Source: an uncultured Aquimarina sp.
GTDB taxonomy: Bacteria; Bacteroidota; Bacteroidia; Flavobacteriales; Flavobacteriaceae
NCBI RefSeq assembly: GCF_947500065.1
Contig: NZ_CANMQT010000008.1
Span: 124,001-188,000, forward strand
Length of the DNA: 64,000 nt
Direction of reading: 5' to 3'
Position numbers and translations under genes: made by a program. Below, piece after piece: positions 51,241-60,604 of the stretch (its first letter is position 1; each line of letters opens with the position of its first letter). Below the pieces are notes generated by a model. It worked only from the letters and a program-made list of their open reading frames with translations. It made no database searches and was not told where the DNA came from.

Positions 51241-51510
51241 TTACCAACTAGCTTTAGTTACTCCTGGAATTAATCCTTGATTAGCCATCTCTCTAAATGT
51301 AACACGAGAAATACCAAATTGACGCATATATCCTTTTGGTCTTCCTGTTAATTTACAACGATTGTGCATACGGATTGGAGATGCATTTTTCGGTAGCTTC
51401 TGTAATGCTTCATAATCTCCAGCTTCTTTCAAAGCTTTACGTTTTTCAGCATATTTAGCAACTGTTTTTGCTCTCTTCACCTCACGGGCTTTCATTGATT
51501 CTTTAGCCAT
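51241..51510 (-). CDS. rpsN: Ribosomal protein S14
   Basis: An 89-residue head protein of the long, zinc-free type: there is no CxxC pair, and only one Cys in HNRCKLTGRPKGYMRQFGIS. The end VTFREMANQGLIPGVTKASW is diagnostic. It is 2 bases after rplE. Confidence 0.98.
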   Translation of the reverse strand: MAKESMKAREVKRAKTVAKYAEKRKALKEAGDYEALQKLPKNASPIRMHNRCKLTGRPKGYMRQFGISRVTFREMANQGLIPGVTKASW

Positions 51511-51512
51511 AA

Positions 51513-52064
51513 TTAATTCTTTTTAAAAGGTACTCCTAGTTCTGTTAACAATGATTTTGCTTCTTTATCTGTTGTCGCGGAAGTTTCGAAAGTGATATTC
51601 ATTCCTGAAATCTTATTCACTTTATCGATATCTATTTCCGGAAAAATGATCTGTTCAGTAATTCCTAAAGAGTAATTACCTCTACCATCAAAACCAGTAG
51701 CATTAATTCCATTGAAATCTCTAACACGAGGTAAAGCTGAAGTAATTAAACGATCTAAAAATTCATACATTCTTTCACCTCTTAACGTAACCTTCGCGCC
51801 AATTGGCATTCCTTTACGTAACTTGAAAGTTGCAACATCCTTTTTAGAAATCGTAGCAACGGCTTTTTGACCTGTTATCATTGTTAATTCGTCTACAGCG
51901 TAGTCAATTAACTTCTTATCTGCTACAGCTGCACCTACACCTCTACTTAAAACAATTTTTTTAAGTTTTGGTACTTCCATTACATTACTATAACTGAATT
52001 CTTCTGTAAGAGTAGACATTACTCTGTCCTTATACTCTTGTTTTAGTCTTGGGATATAAGCCAT
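51513..52064 (-). CDS. rplE: Ribosomal protein L5
   Basis: A 183-residue 5S-rRNA-binding protein. VMEVPKLKKIVLSRGVG, KLRKGMPIGAKVTLRGERMY and NYSLGITEQIIFPEID are family blocks. It is 2 bases after rplX. Confidence 0.98.
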   Translation of the reverse strand: MAYIPRLKQEYKDRVMSTLTEEFSYSNVMEVPKLKKIVLSRGVGAAVADKKLIDYAVDELTMITGQKAVATISKKDVATFKLRKGMPIGAKVTLRGERMYEFLDRLITSALPRVRDFNGINATGFDGRGNYSLGITEQIIFPEIDIDKVNKISGMNITFETSATTDKEAKSLLTELGVPFKKN

Positions 52065-52066
52065 AA

Positions 52067-52378
52067 CTATATTACTTCATTAGATTTTTTAGAAAATCTT
52101 ACTTTCTTATCTCCTTCTACTCTATACCCAACTCTTGTCGCTTCACCATTAGAGGTTAACAATGTTAAGTTTGAAATATGAATAGCTGCTTCTTGCTTCA
52201 CTATACCACCTTGTGGATTAGCAGCACTAGGCTTTTGGTGTTTAGACACAAGGTTTACACCTTCTACAATTGCCTTGTTCTTATCTTTCAATACTTTCTG
52301 TACCGTTCCCTGTTGACCTTTATTGTCTCCAGCAACAACTTTTACTGTATCTCCTGATTTAATTTTTAGCTTTGTCAT
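52067..52378 (-). CDS. rplX: Ribosomal protein L24
   Basis: A 103-residue assembly-initiating protein with a KOW motif (IKSGDTVKVVAGDNKGQQG) and the following VEGVNLVSKHQKPS. It is 13 bases after rplN. Confidence 0.98.
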   Translation of the reverse strand: MTKLKIKSGDTVKVVAGDNKGQQGTVQKVLKDKNKAIVEGVNLVSKHQKPSAANPQGGIVKQEAAIHISNLTLLTSNGEATRVGYRVEGDKKVRFSKKSNEVI

Positions 52379-52391
52379 CTTTGCTATACTA

Positions 52392-52760
52392 TTAAAGCAC
52401 TTCTGGCGCTAGTGAAACAATCTTCATGAACTGCTTATCACGAAGTTCTCTTGCTACAGGACCAAAAACACGTGTTCCTCTCATTTCTCCTGCTGGGTTC
52501 AAAAGAACACAAGCATTATCGTCGAAACGAATATAAGAACCATCTGGTCTGCGCACTTCTTTCTTGGTACGAACTACAACTGCAGTAGAAACCGCTCCTT
52601 TTTTAATGTTTCCATTAGGAGTTGCTTCTTTAACACTGACAACGATCTTGTCTCCTACAGAGGCGTATCTTCTTTTTGTACCACCTAAAACACGGATAAC
52701 TAAAACTTCTTTACCACCTGTGTTGTCTGCTACTTTTAATCTAGACTCTTGTTGTACCAT
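52392..52760 (-). CDS. rplN: Ribosomal protein L14
   Basis: A 122-residue interface protein. MVQQESRLKVADNTGGKEVL, the basic KKGAVSTAVVVRTKK and the end RELRDKQFMKIVSLAPEVL are diagnostic. It is 2 bases after rpsQ. Confidence 0.98.
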   Translation of the reverse strand: MVQQESRLKVADNTGGKEVLVIRVLGGTKRRYASVGDKIVVSVKEATPNGNIKKGAVSTAVVVRTKKEVRRPDGSYIRFDDNACVLLNPAGEMRGTRVFGPVARELRDKQFMKIVSLAPEVL

Positions 52761-52762
52761 AA

Positions 52763-53020
52763 TTACTTCGCTCTTTCAATTACTTCTACTAATCTCCAGC
52801 ATTTGGTTCTACTCATAGGTCGTGTTTCCATGATCTTTACAGTATCACCAATATTGCAGTCATTTTTCTCGTCGTGTGCAACATATTTCTTTGTTTTTAA
52901 CACGAACTTTCCGTACATCGGGTGTTTCACTTTTTTTACTTCAGCAACAACGATTGATTTTTGCATCTTGTTACTAGTAACTACACCTATACGCTCTTTT
53001 CTTAAGTTTCTTTTTTCCAT
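52763..53020 (-). CDS. rpsQ: Ribosomal protein S17
   Basis: An 85-residue OB-fold rRNA-binding protein. RIGVVTSNKMQKSIVV, VKHPMYGKFVLKTKKY and the IGDTVKIMETRPMSRTKCWR block are diagnostic. It is 12 bases after rpmC. Confidence 0.98.
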   Translation of the reverse strand: MEKRNLRKERIGVVTSNKMQKSIVVAEVKKVKHPMYGKFVLKTKKYVAHDEKNDCNIGDTVKIMETRPMSRTKCWRLVEVIERAK

Positions 53021-53032
53021 CTTTCAGCAGAA

Positions 53033-53227
53033 TTAACCGTTTAATTCTCTTTTAGTTAACTCAGTCGCCATTCTTGCAATAGATCTTCTAACTTTACGTA
53101 ATTGTAAAGGGTTTTCTAATGGAGACATAGCGTGAGCCATTTTTAAATCTGAATACTCTTTACGAGATTTACCAAGTTCTTCTTGCAATTCGGCTGTAGA
53201 CGATTCTTTTACTTGTGATTGTTTCAT
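53033..53227 (-). CDS. rpmC: Ribosomal protein L29
   Basis: A 64-residue two-helix protein at the tunnel exit. The central LRKVRRSIARMATEL and the preceding ENPLQ are the family pattern. It is 15 bases after rplP. Confidence 0.97.
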   Translation of the reverse strand: MKQSQVKESSTAELQEELGKSRKEYSDLKMAHAMSPLENPLQLRKVRRSIARMATELTKRELNG

Positions 53228-53242
53228 AGTCTCTTTTGAATT

Positions 53243-53662
53243 TTAACCTTGATAGGTTCTTGATACAATAAACTTAGTTCTTACCGGAAGCTTTTGTGCA
53301 GCTAGACGCAACGCCTCTTTTGCTACATCATATGGCACACCGCTAATCTCAAATAATATTCTTCCTGGTTTTACTACTGCTGCCCAATATTCTACAGCTC
53401 CTTTTCCTTTACCCATACGTACTTCAAGAGGTTTCTTTGTAATAGGCTTGTCTGGGAAAATTTTAATCCACAGAGAACCTTCTCTTTTCATATAACGAGT
53501 AGCAGAAATACGTGCTGCTTCTATTTGTCTAGCAGTAACAAAACTTGAATCCAATGATTTAATTCCGAAAGTCCCGTTAGAAAGTGTATGTCCTCTTTGA
53601 GAAAGACCTTTCATACGTCCTTTTTGTTGTTTACGGAATTTTGTTCTTTTAGGCTGTAACAT
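53243..53662 (-). CDS. rplP: Ribosomal protein L16
   Basis: A 139-residue A-site protein. MLQPKRTKFRKQQKGRMKG, RQIEAARISATRYMKREG, KPLEVRMGKGKGAVEYWAAV and ALRLAAQKLPVRTKF are all present. It is 20 bases after rpsC. Confidence 0.98.
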   Translation of the reverse strand: MLQPKRTKFRKQQKGRMKGLSQRGHTLSNGTFGIKSLDSSFVTARQIEAARISATRYMKREGSLWIKIFPDKPITKKPLEVRMGKGKGAVEYWAAVVKPGRILFEISGVPYDVAKEALRLAAQKLPVRTKFIVSRTYQG

Positions 53663-53682
53663 TGTTAATTTACTTTAAAAAA

Positions 53683-54411
53683 TTACTTTCTACGACGTGA
53701 TTTATTATTTCCACCTCGCCCGGCTCCTCTATCGCCTCCTTTTCCTTGTTTCTTAGAAAGACCAACTAAAGGAGAAAGCTCTCTCTTACCATACACTTCG
53801 CCTTTCATAATCCACACTTTAACACCTAATCTACCATAAGTAGTATGTGCCTCAACCAAAGCATAATCTATGTCAGCTCTAAATGTTGATAAAGGAATAC
53901 GACCATCTTTATACGACTCTGAACGCGCCATTTCTGCCCCATTCAAACGTCCTGAAATCTGAATCTTAATACCTTCTGCATTCATTCTCATTGCAGCCGC
54001 AATAGCCATCTTGATTGCACGACGGTATGAGATACGACTCTCTATCTGTCTTGCAACACTAGATCCAACTAAAAATGCATCAAGTTCTGGTCTTTTGATT
54101 TCAAAAATATTGATCTGAACTTCCTTATCAGTAATTTTCTTAAGCTCTTCTTTTAACTTGTCTACCTCTTGACCACCTTTTCCGATAATAATACCAGGTC
54201 TAGCAGTAGTGATAGTAACGGTTACAAGTTTAAGCGTACGCTCAATAATTACTCTAGATACACTAGCTTTAGATAAACGTGCGTGTACGTACTTTCTAAT
54301 CTTATCGTCTTCGGCAAGTTTATCACCGTAGTCATTACCTCCATACCAGTTGGACTCCCATCCTCTAATGATACCAAGGCGATTCCCGATTGGATTTGTC
54401 TTCTGTCCCAT
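53683..54411 (-). CDS. rpsC: Ribosomal protein S3
   Basis: A 242-residue mRNA-entry protein with a KH domain (TARPGIIIGKGGQEVDKLKE) and the C-terminal half IQISGRLNGAEMARSE, YGRLGVKVWIMKGE. A glycine- and arginine-rich tail ends the protein. It is 10 bases after rplV. Confidence 0.98.
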   Translation of the reverse strand: MGQKTNPIGNRLGIIRGWESNWYGGNDYGDKLAEDDKIRKYVHARLSKASVSRVIIERTLKLVTVTITTARPGIIIGKGGQEVDKLKEELKKITDKEVQINIFEIKRPELDAFLVGSSVARQIESRISYRRAIKMAIAAAMRMNAEGIKIQISGRLNGAEMARSESYKDGRIPLSTFRADIDYALVEAHTTYGRLGVKVWIMKGEVYGKRELSPLVGLSKKQGKGGDRGAGRGGNNKSRRRK

Positions 54412-54421
54412 ACTATTTATA

Positions 54422-54829
54422 TTAGCTTTGTGTATTATTTTTTGCTGCTACCACGATTGTAACGTGATTAGAGCGTTTTCTTATTCTGTGTGCACGACCC
54501 TGTGGAGCTGGACGTAGTCTTTTTAACATACTACCTCCATCTACACGAATCTCTTTTACAAAAAGATCTGCATCTTCGATGCTAGCGTCTTCATTTTTCG
54601 CCTGCCAGTTTGCTATTGCAGAAAGCAATAACTTTTCTAAACGACGTGATGCTTCTTTAGGATTAAATCTAAGAATATGAAGTGCTCTTTCAACTTTTTC
54701 ACCACGAACCAAATCCGCTACTAAGCGCATTTTGCGAGGTGACGTAGGACAGTTATTAAGTTTAGCGAAAGCTATTTGCTTTTTCTCTTCCTTAATTCTT
54801 TCTGCCATTTCTCTTTTACGAACTCCCAT
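54422..54829 (-). CDS. rplV: Ribosomal protein L22
   Basis: A 135-residue protein lining the exit tunnel. CPTSPRKMRLVADLVRGEKV, ANWQAKN and RPAPQGRAHRIRKRSNHVTI are diagnostic. The first 20 residues (MGVRKREMAERIKEEKKQ) extend beyond the usual start; the ATG at codon 8 is an alternative. It is 8 bases after rpsS. Confidence 0.97.
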   Translation of the reverse strand: MGVRKREMAERIKEEKKQIAFAKLNNCPTSPRKMRLVADLVRGEKVERALHILRFNPKEASRRLEKLLLSAIANWQAKNEDASIEDADLFVKEIRVDGGSMLKRLRPAPQGRAHRIRKRSNHVTIVVAAKNNTQS

Positions 54830-54837
54830 AGCTTAAA

Positions 54838-55116
54838 TTATTTTTTACCTTTATTTTTAGCACCAGCGTGCCCTCTAAAAGAACGTGTTGGCGAAAACTC
54901 TCCTAACTTATGACCTACCATGTTTTCTGTAATATATACAGGAACAAATTGGCGACCATTATGCACTGCAATTGTTTGACCAACAAAATCAGGTGATATC
55001 ATTGATGCTCTTGACCAAGTCTTTATCACAGTCTTTTTATTAGCCTCTACATTTGCAGCTACTTTCTTCTCTAACTTATAGTGAATGTAAGGTCCTTTTT
55101 TTAATGAACGTGCCAT
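54838..55116 (-). CDS. rpsS: Ribosomal protein S19
   Basis: A 92-residue head protein. MARSLKKGPYIHYKLEKKV, IKTWSRASMISPDFVGQTIA and HKLGEFSPTRSFRGHAG are diagnostic. It is 6 bases after rplB. Confidence 0.98.
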   Translation of the reverse strand: MARSLKKGPYIHYKLEKKVAANVEANKKTVIKTWSRASMISPDFVGQTIAVHNGRQFVPVYITENMVGHKLGEFSPTRSFRGHAGAKNKGKK

Positions 55117-55122
55117 ATCTTA

Positions 55123-55947
55123 TTATTTCTTTCTACGTTCTACAATATACTTATTACTCGCTTTCGTCTTAGAACGGGTTCTGTATCCTTTTGCAGGAAG
55201 ACCTTTTCTAGAACGTGGATGACCTCCTGAAGACTTACCTTCACCACCACCCATTGGGTGATCGACAGGGTTCATCACTACAGGACGTGTACGTGGACGA
55301 CGACCTAACCAACGGCTTCTACCAGCTTTACCACCAACCAATAATTGGTGATCACTATTAGATACCGCGCCTATAGTTGCCATACAACTCATCAATACCA
55401 ATCTCACTTCTCCAGAAGGTAATTTTACCGTAGCAAATTTACCATCACGAGCCATAAGCTGAGCAAACGACCCCGCACTACGTGCCATAACAGCACCTTG
55501 ACCAGGACGTAATTCTATACAAGAAATGATTGTTCCTAAAGGGATATCACTAAGTGGCATCGAGTTTCCGATTTCTGGAGCTATATTGGATCCAGAAACA
55601 ATGTTCTGACCAACTTGTAGACCATTCTGAGCTATAACATAACGTTTCTCACCATCTTGATAGTTTAGAAGCGCAATAAAAGCAGTTCTGTTTGGATCAT
55701 ACTCTATTGTTGCAACGGTAGCAGGGATTCCTTGCTTATCACGTTTAAAATCAATAATACGATACCTTTTCTTATGACCACCACCTTTGTAGCGCATGGT
55801 CATTTTTCCTTGATTGTTTCTACCTCCAGATCTTTTTTTCGGAGCCAATAAACTCTTCTCCGGCTTATCAGTAGTAAGGGCATCATACCCATTAACTACT
55901 CTAAAACGCTGACCTGGGGTAATTGGTTTCAATTTTCTTACTGACAT
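55123..55947 (-). CDS. rplB: Ribosomal protein L2
   Basis: A 274-residue core protein near the peptidyl-transferase centre. KPITPGQRFRVVNGYDALT opens it, GGRNNQGKMTMRYKGGGHK follows, and the C-terminal NPVDHPMGGGEGKSSGG holds the conserved His. It is 9 bases after rplW. Confidence 0.98.
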   Translation of the reverse strand: MSVRKLKPITPGQRFRVVNGYDALTTDKPEKSLLAPKKRSGGRNNQGKMTMRYKGGGHKKRYRIIDFKRDKQGIPATVATIEYDPNRTAFIALLNYQDGEKRYVIAQNGLQVGQNIVSGSNIAPEIGNSMPLSDIPLGTIISCIELRPGQGAVMARSAGSFAQLMARDGKFATVKLPSGEVRLVLMSCMATIGAVSNSDHQLLVGGKAGRSRWLGRRPRTRPVVMNPVDHPMGGGEGKSSGGHPRSRKGLPAKGYRTRSKTKASNKYIVERRKK

Positions 55948-55956
55948 TTCTTAGTC

Positions 55957-56247
55957 TTAAAGATTACTATATAAATCAATTACTTCACCTTCCGCCACCT
56001 GTACAATAGCTTTTTTAACAGCTTTTGTTTTACCAGTGACCATTCCCGTTTTTGTATAACGAGTTTTTCGGTCTGGACGGACATTAATCGTACGAACTTT
56101 AGTTACAGATACTCCATAAGCAGCTTCAACCGCTTTTTTGATCTCTACCTTATTCGCTTTTTTATCTACTACAAAACCATAGCGGTTATACACCTCACTA
56201 TCAGCAGTAGCCTTTTCCGTAATAATAGGTTTTATTAAGATACTCAT
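55957..56247 (-). CDS. rplW: Ribosomal protein L23
   Basis: A 96-residue exit-tunnel protein that docks trigger factor and SRP. IIKPIITEKAT-type start (ILIKPIITEKATADSE), KANKVEIKKAVEAAYGV and VRTINV are diagnostic. It is 5 bases after rplD. Confidence 0.97.
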   Translation of the reverse strand: MSILIKPIITEKATADSEVYNRYGFVVDKKANKVEIKKAVEAAYGVSVTKVRTINVRPDRKTRYTKTGMVTGKTKAVKKAIVQVAEGEVIDLYSNL

Positions 56248-56252
56248 GGCTT

Positions 56253-56882
56253 CTATTTACTTAAATTCGTTTCAATTCCTTTCAAAGAACCTTCTAAAAG
56301 AACAACATTCTTCGCATTAAGTATTTTATAAGTACTTAATTCTGAGGAAGTTATAACTTCAGAGCTTTTTAAATTGCGTGACGACAAATATACATTTTTA
56401 TTTGACTCTCCCAACACAAATAAAGATTTTTTACCTTCAAGCCCTAAAGACTTTAAAACTGAGGTAAAATTCTTTGTTTTAATTGTATCAAAAGTGAAGT
56501 CCTCAACAACTGTTATTGCCTTGTCATTTGCCTTAATACTTAGCGCAGATTTACGTGCTAATCTTTTTAAATTTTTATTCAATTTAAAAGAATAATTACG
56601 TGGTCTTGGGCCAAAAATTCTACCTCCACCTTTGAAGATAGGAGATTTAATACTACCCGCTCTCGCCGTACCAGTTCCTTTTTGTTTCTTTATCTTTCTT
56701 GTACTACCTACAATCTCTGCACGCTCCTTAGCCTTGTGAGTACCTTGACGCTGATTTGCCAAATACTGTTTCACATCTAAGTATACAGCATGATCATTAG
56801 GTTCTATACCGAAAACAGCATCAGAAAGGTCTACCTTTCTTCCTGTTTCTTTTCCGTTAATATCGATTACCGCTACCTTCAT
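56253..56882 (-). CDS. rplD: Ribosomal protein L4
   Basis: A 209-residue tunnel protein. The extended loop has GTHKAKERAEIVGSTRKIKK, KGTGTARAGSIKSPIFKGGG and FGPRPRNYSFKLNK. Its start shares one base with the rplC stop, so translation is coupled. L4 is the S10-operon repressor in E. coli; no such leader was recognised here. Confidence 0.98.
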   Translation of the reverse strand: MKVAVIDINGKETGRKVDLSDAVFGIEPNDHAVYLDVKQYLANQRQGTHKAKERAEIVGSTRKIKKQKGTGTARAGSIKSPIFKGGGRIFGPRPRNYSFKLNKNLKRLARKSALSIKANDKAITVVEDFTFDTIKTKNFTSVLKSLGLEGKKSLFVLGESNKNVYLSSRNLKSSEVITSSELSTYKILNAKNVVLLEGSLKGIETNLSK

Positions 56883-57499
56883 TACTTCTGAATCGTTACA
56901 TAAGCGTTCTTATGTCCAGGAACACACCCTTTCACAACAAGTAGGTTCTTTTCAGTAACCACTTTTAACACTTTTAAGTTTTGAATTTTTACTTGATCTC
57001 CACCCATTCTTCCAGCCATTCGCATTCCTTTGAATACTCTAGCAGGGTAAGATGCCGCACCTATCGAACCTGGAGCTCTTAAACGGTTGTGCTGACCGTG
57101 AGTTGCTTGTCCAACACCACCAAAGCCATGTCTTTTAACAACCCCTTGAAAACCTTTACCTTTAGAAGTTGCTGAAACATCAACAAACTCTCCTTCAGCA
57201 AAATGCTCTACAGTTACTGTATCTCCTAATTTGTACTCCTCCTCAAAACCTTGAAATTCGACAACTTTACGTTTAGCAACAGTTCCTGCTTTCTTAAAGT
57301 GACCTAAAGCCGCTTTAGTAGCATTTTTGTCTGCTTTGTCATCGAAACCTAGCTGAATAGCTTCATAACCATCAACCTCTTCAGTTCTGACTTGGGTAAC
57401 CACACATGGTCCAGCTTCTATTACCGTACATGGAATATTCTTTCCATTTTCGTCGAAGATGCTAGTCATGCCGATCTTTTTTCCTATTAACCCAGACAT
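56882..57499 (-). CDS. rplC: Ribosomal protein L3
   Basis: A 205-residue core protein. MSGLIGKKIGMTSIFDENGK, KGKGFQGVVKRHGFGG and THGQHNRLRAPGSIGAASYP, the last holding the Gln that is methylated in E. coli, are all present. A 150-base gap with a terminator separates it from rpsJ. Confidence 0.98.
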   Translation of the reverse strand: MSGLIGKKIGMTSIFDENGKNIPCTVIEAGPCVVTQVRTEEVDGYEAIQLGFDDKADKNATKAALGHFKKAGTVAKRKVVEFQGFEEEYKLGDTVTVEHFAEGEFVDVSATSKGKGFQGVVKRHGFGGVGQATHGQHNRLRAPGSIGAASYPARVFKGMRMAGRMGGDQVKIQNLKVLKVVTEKNLLVVKGCVPGHKNAYVTIQK

Positions 57500-57539
57500 A
57501 TTTATTAATTATTAATTAGTATTCTACTTATTATTTTGC

Positions 57540-57571
57540 AAAAAAACAGGGTTAAAAACACTTCAACCCTG
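57540..57571 (-). terminator. Terminator-like hairpin between rpsJ and rplC
   Basis: On the minus strand CAGGGTT (57571-57565) pairs with AACCCTG (57553-57547) over an 11-base loop and is followed by seven T's. It would end RNA from the rpsL promoter after rpsJ and separate the str and S10 parts of the cluster. Confidence 0.75.
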
Positions 57572-57649
57572 AATGTATTTTTTTTGCCGTTTTTCCCTTG
57601 CACGCAGCTTGGGACATTTATCGTAAGATTTTCTTACCTAGAAATTCTA

Positions 57650-57955
57650 TCAAACTTTGATTTCAACCTCTACTCCACTTGGTAATTCTAGCTTCATTAA
57701 CGCATCAATCGTTTTTGAAGACGAACTATAAATATCCAAAAGTCTTTTATAAGAACTTAATTGGAATTGCTCTCTAGATTTTTTATTAACGTGCGGAGAA
57801 CGTAATACTGTAAAAATCTTCTTATGTGTTGGTAATGGAATTGGGCCTGTAACCACAGCTCCAGTACTCTTAACGGTCTTAACAATCTTCTCAGCAGACT
57901 TGTCCACTAAATTATGATCGTAAGATTTTAGTTTTATTCTAATTTTTTGACTCAT
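57650..57955 (-). CDS. rpsJ: Ribosomal protein S10
   Basis: A 101-residue head protein that also partners NusB in antitermination. MSQKIRIKLKSYDHNLVDKS opens it; GPIPLPTHKKIFTVLRSPHV is diagnostic. The frame is open 13 codons further upstream, overlapping fusA, but the ATG at 57955 matches the family start. Here it closes the rpsL-rpsG-fusA run instead of heading the S10 genes. Confidence 0.98.
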   Translation of the reverse strand: MSQKIRIKLKSYDHNLVDKSAEKIVKTVKSTGAVVTGPIPLPTHKKIFTVLRSPHVNKKSREQFQLSSYKRLLDIYSSSSKTIDALMKLELPSGVEVEIKV

Positions 57956-57965
57956 TTCTGTAAGA

Positions 57966-60092
57966 TTAAGCGTTAACTCCTTTTGCAGCTGCAATTACTT
58001 CTTCTGAAATATTAGAAGGAGTTTCAGCATAGTGAGAAAATTCCATAGTAGATGTTGCTCTACCAGATGACAATGTTCTTAATGTAGTAACATATCCAAA
58101 CATTTCTGAAAGTGGCACAGTAGCTTTTACAGTTTTTGCACCAGCTCTATCACCCATATCACTAACTTGTCCTCGACGTCTATTAAGATCACCTACGATA
58201 TCACCCATATTTTCTTCTGGAGTAATAACCTCTAATTTCATAATAGGCTCCATTATCACAGCTTTTGCAGCTTTTGCAGAATTCTTAAATCCTAACTTAG
58301 CCGCCAATTCGAATGACAATTGATCAGAATCCACATCATGATAAGAACCATCTTTCAATGTTATTTTCATAGCATCTACTTCATAACCCGCTAACGGACC
58401 ATTCACCATAGCCATTTTGAATCCTTTTTCAATTGAAGGGATAAATTCCTTAGGAACGTTACCACCTTTTATTGTAGACTCAAACTGAAGACCTACAACA
58501 CCTTCATCAGCTGGTTCAATTGTAAATACAATATCAGCAAACTTACCACGACCACCAGATTGTTTCTTATAAACTTCTCTATGATCAGCAGACTGTGTAA
58601 TAGCTTCTTTATATTCAACCTGTGGTTGACCTTGATTAACCTCTACTTTGAATTCACGCTTCAAACGATCTACAATCACATCTAAGTGAAGTTCACCCAT
58701 TCCAGAAATAATAGTCTGTCCTGAAGCTTCATCTGAACGGACAGTAAACGTAGGATCTTCTTCAGCTAATTTAGCTAATCCCATACCTAACTTATCTACA
58801 TCAGCTTTAGTTTTAGGCTCAACCGCAATACCAATTACTGGATCCGGAAAGTCCATAGACTCCAAAACTATAGGATGCTTTTCAGCTGTAAGCGTATCTC
58901 CTGTTTTAATAGACTTAAACCCTACAGCAGCTCCAATATCTCCTGCTTCAATATAGTCAATAGCATTTTGCTTATTAGCATGCATTTGATAAATACGAGA
59001 AATACGTTCTTTTTTACCCGAACGATTATTTAACACATAAGAACCTGCATCTAAACGACCTGAGTATGCACGGAAAAATGCCAAACGTCCAACAAATGGA
59101 TCTGTAGCAATTTTAAATGCAAGCGCTGCAAATGGTTCTTTCGCATCTGGCTTACGAATTTCTTCTTGATCTGTATCAGGATTAACCCCTACAATACCTT
59201 CTTTATCAGTAGGAGAAGGCAAGTAACGACATACTGCATCTAATAAAAACTGAACACCTTTATTTTTAAATGCAGACCCACAAATCATTGGAATAATAGA
59301 CATATCCATCACAGCAGCTCTAAGCGCAGCATGCACTTCTTCCTCTGTAATCGAATCCTCATCTTCCATAAATTTCTCAAGAAGATCTTCATCATAAGCA
59401 GCAACTTCTTCGATAAGTTTACCACGAAGTATTCTTGCTTCTTCTTTAAGATCCTCAGGAATATCTACAACATCGAATGTAGCTCCTTGTCCCTCTTCAT
59501 GCCATACAATAGCACGATTCTTAACTAAATCTACAATTCCTTTAAAATCTTCTTCGTCACCAATATTCAATACAATAGGCACTGCATTAGAACCTAACAT
59601 ATCCTTAACTTGTTGACACACTTCCATAAAATTAGATCCTTGACGATCCATTTTATTTACAAATCCAATTCTTGGAACTTTGTAATTATCTGCAAGCCTC
59701 CAGTTAGTCTCTGATTGTGGTTCAACACCATCAACAGCACTAAACAAAAACACCAATCCATCAAGTACACGAAGAGAACGATTTACCTCTACAGTAAAAT
59801 CCACGTGACCTGGAGTATCAATAATATTAAAGTGATATCCCTTAGTATCATCTAAAGGTTGACCGTTTTCTGTTGGGAACTTCCACTCACATGTAGTCGC
59901 AGCAGAAGTAATTGTAATACCTCTTTCCTGCTCTTGCTCCATCCAGTCCATAGTAGCTGCACCATCATGAACCTCACCAATCTTGTGACTTACACCGGTA
60001 TAATAAAGAATACGCTCTGTTGTCGTAGTCTTCCCTGCATCAATATGAGCAGCAATACCTATATTTCTTGTATATTTTAAATCTCTAGCCAT
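57966..60092 (-). CDS. fusA: Elongation factor G
   Basis: The translocase GTPase, 708 residues in five domains. The G motifs are NIGIAAHIDAGKTTTTERIL, IDTPGHVDFT and FVNKMDRQGSN; domain IV and V segments such as QSGGRGKFADIVF and EPIMKLEVITPEENMGDIVG are intact. It lies between rpsG and rpsJ, as in other Bacteroidetes. The typical tuf gene is not adjacent. Confidence 0.98.
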   Translation of the reverse strand: MARDLKYTRNIGIAAHIDAGKTTTTERILYYTGVSHKIGEVHDGAATMDWMEQEQERGITITSAATTCEWKFPTENGQPLDDTKGYHFNIIDTPGHVDFTVEVNRSLRVLDGLVFLFSAVDGVEPQSETNWRLADNYKVPRIGFVNKMDRQGSNFMEVCQQVKDMLGSNAVPIVLNIGDEEDFKGIVDLVKNRAIVWHEEGQGATFDVVDIPEDLKEEARILRGKLIEEVAAYDEDLLEKFMEDEDSITEEEVHAALRAAVMDMSIIPMICGSAFKNKGVQFLLDAVCRYLPSPTDKEGIVGVNPDTDQEEIRKPDAKEPFAALAFKIATDPFVGRLAFFRAYSGRLDAGSYVLNNRSGKKERISRIYQMHANKQNAIDYIEAGDIGAAVGFKSIKTGDTLTAEKHPIVLESMDFPDPVIGIAVEPKTKADVDKLGMGLAKLAEEDPTFTVRSDEASGQTIISGMGELHLDVIVDRLKREFKVEVNQGQPQVEYKEAITQSADHREVYKKQSGGRGKFADIVFTIEPADEGVVGLQFESTIKGGNVPKEFIPSIEKGFKMAMVNGPLAGYEVDAMKITLKDGSYHDVDSDQLSFELAAKLGFKNSAKAAKAVIMEPIMKLEVITPEENMGDIVGDLNRRRGQVSDMGDRAGAKTVKATVPLSEMFGYVTTLRTLSSGRATSTMEFSHYAETPSNISEEVIAAAKGVNA

Positions 60093-60104
60093 TTCTGTTC
60101 GTGA

Positions 60105-60581
60105 TTAAAATCTAAAGTGTGAGAATGCTTTATTTGCTTCAGCCATTTTATGAGTATCCACTCTCTTCTTAACCGCTGCTCCTTCTTCTTTTTCTGCGGC
60201 AATAATTTCCGCAGCAAGTTTTTGAGCCATAGATTTCTCATTTCTCTTACGAGAAAACTGAATCAACCACTTCATCGCAGTTGATATCTTTCTATCCGGT
60301 CTAATTGGATTAGGAATCTGGAAAGTAGCACCCCCAACACGGCGGCTTCTTACTTCCACATGTGGCATTACGTTAGACAACGCATCTTTCCACATTTCTA
60401 AAGCTGTTTTTTCTTCGTTCTGTTTTTTCTCGTCAACGATATCAATCGCATCATAGAAAATTTTAAAAGCAGTTGACTTTTTACCATCCCACATCATCAT
60501 GTTTACAAAACGAGTCACTAATTGATCGTTAAAACGAGGATCTGGCAAAATAGGTCTTTTTTTAGCCTTTCTTTTTCTCAT
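60105..60581 (-). CDS. rpsG: Ribosomal protein S7
   Basis: A 158-residue head-assembly protein. MRKRKAKKRPILPDPRFNDQ, VEVRSRRVGGATFQIP and KKRVDTHKMAEANKAFSHFR are diagnostic. It is 23 bases after rpsL and 12 before fusA. Confidence 0.98.
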   Translation of the reverse strand: MRKRKAKKRPILPDPRFNDQLVTRFVNMMMWDGKKSTAFKIFYDAIDIVDEKKQNEEKTALEMWKDALSNVMPHVEVRSRRVGGATFQIPNPIRPDRKISTAMKWLIQFSRKRNEKSMAQKLAAEIIAAEKEEGAAVKKRVDTHKMAEANKAFSHFRF

Positions 60582-60604
60582 GTCTTCTTCTTAAAGTTTT
60601 TTAA

